Position numbers and translations under genes: made by a program. From NCBI GenBank assembly GCA_027717925.1, contig JALLON010000062.1, forward strand, positions 1 through 11,552: DNA of 11,552 nt. Reading direction: 5' to 3'. The notes under the pieces are model-generated. The model did not search any database. It was not told where the DNA came from and saw only the letters and a list, made by a program, of their open reading frames with translations. This document shows, piece after piece, positions 6,511 to 11,552 of the stretch. The stretch comes from Acidobacteria bacterium AH-259-G07 (lineage in GTDB: Bacteria > Acidobacteriota > UBA6911 > RPQK01 > JADFOI01). Each line of letters starts with the position of its first letter. Within the stretch, counting starts at the first letter, position 1.

Positions 6511-8025
6511 ATGTCGAATAGTCAGAGTCTAAATATCTCAAAATCCAAAGCTAATAGTTTTCAGGAGGACATCGAGCGGCACGTAAAACGGTACCATCCT
6601 CAGGATTTCGCTCTGGCAATTTCCTCCCTCATCGAAATGGCGGTTAAGGACACCTCTGTGATGAGGAGATATCCTCCTCACTTCCTTATTCATGCACTCG
6701 AAGCGAATTGCTCATTCCACCGTTCGCACTATCGTGATCATCTAACCCGGACTGTTATTGCGAAATTGGTTAATGTCTATCATCACTATGAAGAACCTCT
6801 TGTTAGGTATTTCCTTTCTGAAGAGCACTCAATTGACCTTTTTCTGATTTTGTATTTCCGTCAGCAATTCTATCTTCAGGAGATGCACGGCGCTGACGAC
6901 ATGGGACGAGGAATACTTCTTTTTGATGAGAGCCAATATCCTGAAACCTTGGCTGAGATTAGAAGAAATCTAGGGTTTGGCTTCTCGGACTGGTTAACTT
7001 TTTGTTTTCTCGTTTGGACAAGATTGAACAACACTAATTCCAACGTGTTTCATAGGAATAGCTTTGTTGACGACTATGAGAAATTGACAACATCTTGGCC
7101 CCTCGATCAAATGTTCCAACTGCTCTCTTCCACTCCTGAAGAAGCAGGCTCAAACTACAAAGCTGTGAGAGAAAGATTTGGGGTCCTATACGATCCTTAC
7201 ATTCCGAGCTTTTTTATCGAGAAACCGCTTTTGAAAGTTTCGCATAGTGAGTACGTGGTGACCCATAAACCTTTGGTGCTTTTGCGCAGTATCGAGGGTG
7301 TTTATGACATAGCACGGAATAAATCTGCTGATTGTTTTGGAAAAGAGTTTGGAGATGCCTTCGAGTCATATGTAGGAAAGGTATTGCGAGAGCTACCCGA
7401 AGCACAGATTTATGAGGAGAAACAGCTCCGCAAGTACACAGGCCAAAAAGTCTGTGACTACGTAGTCGTGGGTAAGAACTACGTCTTATTTCTTGAATCC
7501 AAGGCTGTGGAGTATGGTGCGACCCTTAGTTCTCAAAATGCTCTAAAAGGCGACAATTCGACAACTAAACTGGGGGGGGCAATTGACCAAGTGCTTTCAA
7601 CTGCGGCGATTGTGAAAGAAGGTTTACTATCTGAACTACTCGGGGACACTCGCAAAAAGCCGTACTTGGCCGCAGTGACAACATTCCGCCATATTTACCT
7701 TGCTAACGGTAGAATGTATTGGGATCAAATTATTTCCCCCTCTCTCAAAAGCACCGAAGCCAGCAAATGGAGTAGTCTTTTTGTCTTCCAGCCGCAGGTG
7801 ATGAGCGTTTCTGAATTAGAAAGCTTCGTCCTAGTTTGCCGAGAGAAACAGATCAGTGCAGGTGACCTGTTCCATGAAAAACTGACACAACCGTTAACTT
7901 TTACCGGGGAATGGAGAACGTATCTTCATCAGCACAAAACTGACGACTATAAATTACCACTCCTAGAGGGTGTGTTCGATCGTTTTGCTGATGGGATACT
8001 GGAACGGCTTAAATCAGGTCGCTGA
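6511..8025 (+). CDS. Putative PD-(D/E)XK nuclease, 504 aa
   Basis: A nuclease-like core lies at about residues 276-362: FGKEFGDAFESYV (Glu285), KVCDYVVV (Asp316), LFLESKA (Glu329-x-Lys331) and AIDQ (Gln360). This is the order E, D, ExK, Q expected of the PD-(D/E)XK restriction-endonuclease fold. The N-terminal 260 residues are helical and hydrophobic-rich, without known motifs. They include PSFFIEKPLLK, YVVTHKPLVLLRSIEGVYD, and could recognise a trigger or substrate. I do not recognise a named system. ATG 6511 has no clear Shine-Dalgarno site. The divergent neighbour is the DUF3800 gene. A run of eight G (7572-7579) encodes Leu-Gly-Gly-Ala just before Gln360, and a one-base change would destroy the rest. 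DNA cleavage is inferred, not shown. Confidence 0.75.
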   Translation: MSNSQSLNISKSKANSFQEDIERHVKRYHPQDFALAISSLIEMAVKDTSVMRRYPPHFLIHALEANCSFHRSHYRDHLTRTVIAKLVNVYHHYEEPLVRYFLSEEHSIDLFLILYFRQQFYLQEMHGADDMGRGILLFDESQYPETLAEIRRNLGFGFSDWLTFCFLVWTRLNNTNSNVFHRNSFVDDYEKLTTSWPLDQMFQLLSSTPEEAGSNYKAVRERFGVLYDPYIPSFFIEKPLLKVSHSEYVVTHKPLVLLRSIEGVYDIARNKSADCFGKEFGDAFESYVGKVLRELPEAQIYEEKQLRKYTGQKVCDYVVVGKNYVLFLESKAVEYGATLSSQNALKGDNSTTKLGGAIDQVLSTAAIVKEGLLSELLGDTRKKPYLAAVTTFRHIYLANGRMYWDQIISPSLKSTEASKWSSLFVFQPQVMSVSELESFVLVCREKQISAGDLFHEKLTQPLTFTGEWRTYLHQHKTDDYKLPLLEGVFDRFADGILERLKSGR

Positions 8026-8038
8026 TCTATCCGTCTCT

Positions 8039-8131
8039 AGATTAGCAGGTAATCTAACATCTGTGGTTGTTGAGGCTTCTCGCTATTGCCCCACCAACTC
8101 TAGGGCAATAGCAAACTAGACGGAGTTAGGC
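8039..8131 (+). repeat. Hairpin region with attC-like architecture
   Basis: A perfect 10-bp stem, GCTATTGCCC (8082-8091) and GGGCAATAGC (8103-8112), has an 11-nt loop. It is flanked by ATCTAAC (8052-8058) and GTTAGGC (8125-8131), which fit the integron attC boxes RYYYAAC and GTTRRRY. TGGTT/AACTA (8064-8068/8114-8118) could be L''/L', with spacers of 5 and 6 nt. Total length is 80 bp. A separate small hairpin, AGATTA/TAATCT (8039-8044/8050-8055), follows the nuclease stop. No integron integrase or second good attC is visible, so plain terminator hairpins remain likely. Confidence 0.3.
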
Positions 8132-8167
8132 AACAACTCTAATGTTCACCTGTCTTAAAGTTTTACC

Positions 8168-8196
8168 CTGACCAACAACATAGGAAGTCTTATAGC
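8168..8196 (+). promoter_or_regulatory. Possible promoter for the RHH-nuclease pair
   Basis: CTGACC (8168-8173) and TATAGC (8191-8196) are 17 bp apart, each matching four of six bases of the sigma70 boxes. The position, about 50 bp before the ribbon-helix-helix gene, is suitable. The match is weak and offered only as a candidate. Confidence 0.25.
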
Positions 8197-8247
8197 TTAT
8201 GTAATGGCTAATCGGTATGAGGGAGGGCTTCCGCTACGAACATTTAA

Positions 8248-8496
8248 ATGGATATTCCTGAAAGCACTGTTGAGCGGGCACGTGAGCTTGTCCGGAAAAG
8301 TAGATATGCTAGTCCCAACGAATTCTTCAAAACTGCAGCTGGGAGGCAGATTAGGTTGGATGAAGGAGATCGGTGGAAAGATGCACTCCAATTTGGGGGC
8401 CCAAAAGGCGAAGAAATGACGCAGGAAAGGCCACCAATTAAGGCGGAGGTAACTATAGTTGAGCAAGAGGAAGGAAACATCCGCTGGGTGGGGTGA
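8248..8496 (+). CDS. Ribbon-helix-helix (CopG/ParD-like) protein
   Basis: The N-terminal 36 residues read MDIPESTVERARELVRKSRY, then ASPNEFFKTAAGRQIRL. This is a strand, helix, Gly/Ser-Tyr-Ala-Ser turn and second helix typical of ParD/CopG ribbon-helix-helix proteins, followed by an acidic, probably flexible tail to 82 aa. Such proteins bind DNA as dimers and often pair with a downstream partner. The next gene starts 31 nt later on the same strand. A TAA immediately precedes ATG 8248 and no Shine-Dalgarno site is present. The first beta strand looks short: an overlapping frame from ATG 8204 would supply a longer N-terminus if one base were missing near 8240-8247, so a frameshifted start is possible. 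An antitoxin or autoregulator role is inferred from domain and context only. Confidence 0.65.
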   Translation: MDIPESTVERARELVRKSRYASPNEFFKTAAGRQIRLDEGDRWKDALQFGGPKGEEMTQERPPIKAEVTIVEQEEGNIRWVG

Positions 8497-8527
8497 CCTA
8501 CTAAGAAAAGGAAAAAACCCGTAAAGA

Positions 8528-9739
8528 ATGCAGCGTACAGACTGGGCAGAAATTATTCTTGAGCATTTCAGTGCCCGACCTCTGACTGCGGAGTGCGTGT
8601 TTCGTAGCCCAAAGTATCTACCTGAACACAAGGAGCTATGCGATCACATTCTACTGTTGAGGAACACTGGCATTATCGTGTCCTTGAAGTGTCAAGAAGA
8701 CCCCAGCCGAAGAACCGGCCAGAAACTTGAAGCTTGGGTCAAGAAAGCTGCCCAAAAGGGTGTTTCACAGGCCCAAGGAGCTTTGCGGAGTGTCGCGGAA
8801 AGACAATTCTACTGTAATCATTCTCGTCGTGGTCGAGTTGATTTTCAGCCTGGTTCGATTAATGTAAAACATCTGGTGGTGGTTTTGGAGACATCAGAGT
8901 CGGTGCTTCTGGGTGAAGAGTTTCCACTGTACCACCAGAATGTCCCAATCACATATCTTTCCACGAACGACTTTCTAAACTTACTTGATGAATTGAGGGC
9001 ATTCCCCGACATAGAGGGCTACTTTGACGCACGAAGATGTCTCCCGGAGGAATCCTTGCGCTGTGTAGGTAGCGAACGCCACCTATTTGAATACTATCTC
9101 ATCAGAGAACAGTCATTTGTGGGCTGTCAAGGTGTCGAGTATGTTAACGAAAGCGTTGCGGAGAACAAGCATGAGTTGACGGCAGCTATAGAGAGAAAGT
9201 GTGAAGCGGATAACTACGCCCGAATAGTGGAACATGTATCCGATGCTTTAGCAGACCGACACGCGGAATACAACGAGGGTCTTGAAGAGAAGCTGTTATC
9301 TAGATTTGACGATCCCACAAACAGACAAAACTATCTCGTAATGCAGGAAGAACTGTGTGATTTACAACTATCGGATCGTCGGCTAGTTGGTTATCAGTTC
9401 GAACAGGTGATTCGTAAAGTACAGGAAGATGATCATTCTGAAAGCATGGCCTACGCTGCGATATGGGCTGACGCAAAGCCCGATTTCCTTTACGTCTTAG
9501 TTTCTGCAAGAGGTATTTCTCGACCTGTACTGCTTGAGAGATGTACTGTGCTGCTGTCGGGTGCTCTTGCTTTCTATGGAAAACCGAGCGGGATAGTTGT
9601 TGCTGATAGGGACGGAGCAAGCTACGAAATTCAGCTTATTGCAAACCAGGAACAGAGTGCACAAAGCAAAGAAATTGGACAACAATTTTTTCAGAATCTT
9701 GAGATGTCAGCCTATCCAAGTACGTTCTCTCCCTCCTGA
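8528..9739 (+). CDS. Putative PD-(D/E)XK-like protein, 403 aa
   Basis: The N-terminal 90 residues carry a restriction-endonuclease-like signature: HKELCDHILLL (Asp39), IIVSLKCQ (Ser52-x-Lys54, Gln56), then W70, Lys72/73 and the helix QAQGALRSV (81-89). I recall uncharacterised families with a CD...V-S-x-K-x-Q core and a following Trp. The usual acidic residue of ExK is replaced by Ser here, so activity may be lost or the acid supplied elsewhere. Residues 110-390 contain no motif I know; a charged helical middle (about 210-310) may be a coiled coil. It is probably co-transcribed with the RHH gene 31 nt upstream. Its stop lies 12 bp before the R2 array, so it is the last gene of the island before the tRNA junction. 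Confidence 0.65.
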   Translation: MQRTDWAEIILEHFSARPLTAECVFRSPKYLPEHKELCDHILLLRNTGIIVSLKCQEDPSRRTGQKLEAWVKKAAQKGVSQAQGALRSVAERQFYCNHSRRGRVDFQPGSINVKHLVVVLETSESVLLGEEFPLYHQNVPITYLSTNDFLNLLDELRAFPDIEGYFDARRCLPEESLRCVGSERHLFEYYLIREQSFVGCQGVEYVNESVAENKHELTAAIERKCEADNYARIVEHVSDALADRHAEYNEGLEEKLLSRFDDPTNRQNYLVMQEELCDLQLSDRRLVGYQFEQVIRKVQEDDHSESMAYAAIWADAKPDFLYVLVSARGISRPVLLERCTVLLSGALAFYGKPSGIVVADRDGASYEIQLIANQEQSAQSKEIGQQFFQNLEMSAYPSTFSPS

Positions 9740-9750
9740 GATAGTACGGG

Positions 9751-9850
9751 TGCGGATAGGGTGCGGAAAGTGCGTTTTTTTGCGGGATTTTGCGGGACTA
9801 TGCGGGGTGTAAGTCCTGTAATATCAATGATTGCAATATTTAACAAATAA
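9751..9850 (+). repeat. Phased TGCG array next to the tRNA junction, copy R2
   Basis: Units TGCGGA, TGCGGA, TGCG, TGCGGGA, TGCGGGA and TGCGGGG start at 9751, 9762, 9771, 9781, 9791 and 9801. They are followed by TGTAAGTCC, ATCAATGATTGCA and an AT-rich lead into the tRNA half at 9851. The about 10-bp phasing puts all units on one face of the helix. Sites of this kind beside an att core are typical of arm-type binding sites for a tyrosine recombinase, which is the inferred role. R1 lies 5070-5071 bp to the left. Confidence 0.8.
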
Positions 9851-9895
9851 TTTGGGAGCAGGAAGTCGGGGGTTCAAATCCCTCTGCCCCGACCA
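9851..9895 (+). tRNA. 3' half of a tRNA-Pro(UGG) gene (att site remnant)
   Basis: The sequence fits a tRNA from position 32 on: anticodon loop TTTGGGA with anticodon TGG (9851-9857), anticodon-stem 3' strand GCAGG, variable loop AAGTC, T-stem GGGGG/CCCTC around TTCAAAT (9868-9884), acceptor 3' strand TGCCCCG (9885-9891), discriminator A and encoded CCA. No matching D-arm, anticodon-stem 5' strand CCTGC or acceptor 5' strand CGGGGCA is found to the left. It is therefore not a functional tRNA but the duplicated 3' portion left where an element integrated in the anticodon loop. Confidence 0.85.
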
Positions 9896-10304
9896 TTTAT
9901 TTTCAATGGTTTACGGAGATTTTGGCCTCTTCTCGAAAATCCTACTGTAGTCAATTTTGTAGCTGGTCAAAACCTCCGAGTTCAACAAGTTGTAATACCT
10001 TTTGTAAAAAACCCTCTGCTTTGCAAGCAAAAATAAGAGGTTTTCACAACCTACTGTAAACAAAGGGAAAGCCTTTGCTGACAAGGGTTTGAACTGGTTA
10101 AGGCTTTCCTTGACTTTCCCCCGAATTTCCCTGGTTTCCCCGGTTATTTCACTACGCTATTCACTACATCTGTCAACCATGTGTAGTATACTTCGCCGAA
10201 ACACTATGAATTTTTCCTAGAGATGGTCCAGTTTTGGCCTAAATTCATTCTCGAAGCGAGCCATTGCAGTTTCTGATGGTGGCAAACGGAAAAGTGGGGG
10301 CATT
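9896..10304. other. Gene-free flank with several inverted and direct repeats
   Basis: No gene is seen. CGGAGATTTTGGCC (9914-9927) pairs with GGTCAAAACCTCCG (9965-9978), with one mismatch and one G-T pair. A composite hairpin at 10008-10044 (AAAA-CCTCT, TTTGC/GCAAA, AGAGG-TTTT) may be the former tRNA terminator. GGAAAGCCTT (10066-10075) pairs perfectly with AAGGCTTTCC (10100-10109). Direct repeats are CCTACTGTA (9941-9949 and 10050-10058) and TTCACTAC (10148-10155 and 10160-10167, 12-bp period). TATACT at 10187-10192 could be a -10 box, without a convincing -35. Confidence 0.5.
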
Positions 10305-10778
10305 TTGAAGTGGGCTCAATGGATTGAACAATGGGGTCTTACTGGACTTCGAATCAACACAGGGGTTCTGTCTATGGACTTTAACCCGACTGACCCCGAT
10401 AGGCAGGCAGCATGGGAGATGTACGTTGAGTTGCTCACCCGTGTCACCACACAGTATCTTGAGCCGGAGCACGGCGACGAACAAACGGCGCTAGCCAGTG
10501 TCCATTCCTTGTTTCCACTGACTCGCGACACGCTCAAGAGAAACGGTAGGATGTGTAACGAATTTGCCAAGATTGCCATTGTGGTGCTGAATCAGGTCGT
10601 TCGGCCGTTCACAGCCAAATGGCATCGGCTGCAGGTGGCAGGTGCTTTTGATGACAAGGAACAGTGTGCCGAATTTCGCGAGGAACTCGCAGAATTGCAA
10701 CAGAGATTACGCCAATACACGAAGATGCTGGCCGACATGGCTGGTGTCGAGGATCTGACTGACTTGGAGAGCGGATAA
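10305..10778 (+). CDS. Conserved 157-aa protein of unknown function
   Basis: The mostly helical protein contains the blocks AAWEMYVELLTRVTTQYL (35-52), FAKIAIVVLNQVVRPFTAKW (87-106) and GAFDD (113-117), and ends in VEDLTDLE. I believe these are the conserved blocks of an uncharacterised family, but cannot name it. The only standard start in frame is TTG 10305, after GGGGG (10296-10300). An out-of-frame ATG at 10276 would give MVANGKVG and read into the family-like GGILKW if the G5 run were G6, so the start may be frameshifted. The stop is 20 nt before the next ATG. Pairing with a thymine-modification-type protein suggests a joint role, perhaps an accessory subunit. Confidence 0.65.
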   Translation: MKWAQWIEQWGLTGLRINTGVLSMDFNPTDPDRQAAWEMYVELLTRVTTQYLEPEHGDEQTALASVHSLFPLTRDTLKRNGRMCNEFAKIAIVVLNQVVRPFTAKWHRLQVAGAFDDKEQCAEFREELAELQQRLRQYTKMLADMAGVEDLTDLESG

Positions 10779-10785
10779 CATCGGT

Positions 10786-10792
10786 GGGAGGA
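10786..10792 (+). promoter_or_regulatory. Ribosome-binding site fixing the downstream start
   Basis: GGGAGGA lies six bases before ATG 10799. It selects that ATG over the in-frame GTG at 10784, which overlaps the site itself. Confidence 0.7.
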
Positions 10793-10798
10793 ACAAAA

Positions 10799-11552
10799 AT
10801 GGATCTTCGGACACGACAACTCAGATTCCACACGACCGATTCAAGGCGAAAGCACAAGAGACGGCAACGACACAAGCGCACTCCGCTCGGATCTGCCAAG
10901 CCGACCGTTGTCTATGATAGTTTCTGGCGATTTGCCGAGGAACGCCAAGCTGTGTTCTTTCGCAGGGCGGAAGGCGCTGCACCACCGTGGTCGCAGGACC
11001 ACGTTCTGCGCGTATACAAGTTTACTAATGCCTATCGCGCGTCCGACCCGGGTAAGCCAGTACCTTATCCGAAATGTGATCTATAGAGGTGACCAGTCTC
11101 CAAAGGAGATTTTCTTTCGCACCATATTGTTCAAGTTGTTCAACAGAATCGAGACCTGGGAGTTGTTGTGCGAGGAATTTGGGGAGCCATGCTACTCGGA
11201 ATACTCATTCCAGCGCTATGATCACGTTCTCACCCGGGCGATGATGGGGAACCAGAGAATCTACTCGGGTGCCTACATCATGCCGTCCGGTGGCAAAACG
11301 TTGAGAACAGCGAGAAAGCACCAAGCGCACCTTATGGTCCTTGAACAGATGATGCAGGATCACCTGCCTAAGCGCTTCGCCGAAGCGAGATCGATGCACG
11401 ACGCGTATGAGCTGCTTCTTTCCTATCCGACAATTGGGTCTTTTCTTGCCTATCAGTATGTCACGGACTTGAATTACAGCACGTTAACAGACTTCGATGA
11501 GATGGAGTTCGTTGTGCCGGGACCAGGCGCAATGGACGGGATTCACAAATGT
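10799..11552 (+). pseudogene. Alpha-glutamyl/putrescinyl-thymine pyrophosphorylase-like (HMUDK_hel) gene, frameshifted and cut by the window edge
   Basis: After a basic N-terminus the protein reads YDSFWRFAEERQAVFFRRAE, WSQDHVLRVYKFTNAYRASD, then after the frameshift RVSQYLIRNVIYRGDQSP, FFRTILFKLFNRIETWELL, RIYSGAYIMPSGG, FLAYQYVTDLNYS and EMEFVVPGPGAMDGI. I recognise this as the family annotated as alpha-glutamyl/putrescinyl-thymine pyrophosphorylase, or helical domain of 5-hmdU DNA kinase, linked to thymine hypermodification in phage DNA and also found in bacterial islands. The first frame ends at TAG 11084. Removing one C from the CCC at 11047-11049 joins both parts in one frame to the window end. 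This is a real mutation or a sequencing error. The ribosome site is strong, and the gene follows the 157-aa gene by 20 nt. Confidence 0.85.

Noticed and set aside
8197..8631. Minus-strand 144-aa frame
   Set aside because: It covers the RHH gene and the start of the 403-aa gene on the other strand and has no domain sense.
9597..9812. Plus-strand 71-aa frame ending in R2
   Set aside because: It overlaps the 403-aa gene out of frame and its tail is only a translation of the TGCG array.
9800..9895. Complete tRNA gene
   Set aside because: Only the 3' half from the anticodon loop is present; the bases to the left cannot form the D-arm or acceptor 5' strand.
10784..10798. GTG start for the pyrophosphorylase-like gene
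   Set aside because: It overlaps the Shine-Dalgarno site, which is correctly spaced for ATG 10799.
1..11552. Integrase, transposase or CRISPR array
   Set aside because: No protein has the tyrosine or serine recombinase or DDE signatures. The phased TGCG units are too short and close for a CRISPR array.

Overview
The window looks like the distal part of a bacterial integrative island of moderate GC, with ordinary bacterial start and stop codons and Shine-Dalgarno sites before only some genes. I cannot name the genus. The island appears to be integrated in a tRNA-Pro(UGG) gene. Positions 9851-9895 carry an exact 3' half of such a tRNA, from the anticodon loop to an encoded CCA, with no 5' half. 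With this polarity the mobile DNA lies to the left and the original chromosome, or an older insertion, to the right. Just inside the junction is an approx. 100-bp element with six TGCG-type units phased at about 10 bp (R2, 9751-9850). A diverged copy lies 5.07 kb to the left (R1, 4680-4780). The simplest reading is two accreted modules, each ending in the same recombinase-type arm array.

Left module (1-4.7 kb). A GC-rich palindrome cluster and a strong terminator (493-541) lie downstream of minus-strand genes for a RepA/RecA-like AAA ATPase, a putative PIN-like protein and a small XRE regulator. The first two are joined head to tail by an abnormal junction near 1650. The ATPase has lost its start and the PIN-like gene seems to have lost its C-terminus. 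On the plus strand is a compact four-gene set: a small zinc-finger protein, a secreted 188-aa protein, a 65-aa protein, and a zinc-ribbon membrane protein overlapping the previous stop by 4 nt.

Middle module (4.8-9.85 kb). It holds a decayed DUF5677 gene containing a 60-bp micro-inversion between 7-bp inverted repeats, and an intact DUF3800 gene with a good, almost leaderless promoter. Next come a 504-aa protein with a PD-(D/E)XK nuclease signature and a G8 tract, a hairpin region resembling an integron attC, a ribbon-helix-helix protein, and a 403-aa protein with a second, degenerate PD-(D/E)XK-like core. This is a typical defence-type accessory set with no recognised named system. No integrase is in the window.

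Right flank (9.9-11.55 kb). About 400 bp rich in inverted repeats precedes a two-gene plus-strand operon. It encodes a conserved 157-aa protein of unknown role and a protein I recognise as the alpha-glutamyl/putrescinyl-thymine pyrophosphorylase (HMUDK_hel) type, associated with hypermodified thymine. The second gene carries a one-base frameshift at 11047-11049 and runs off the window.
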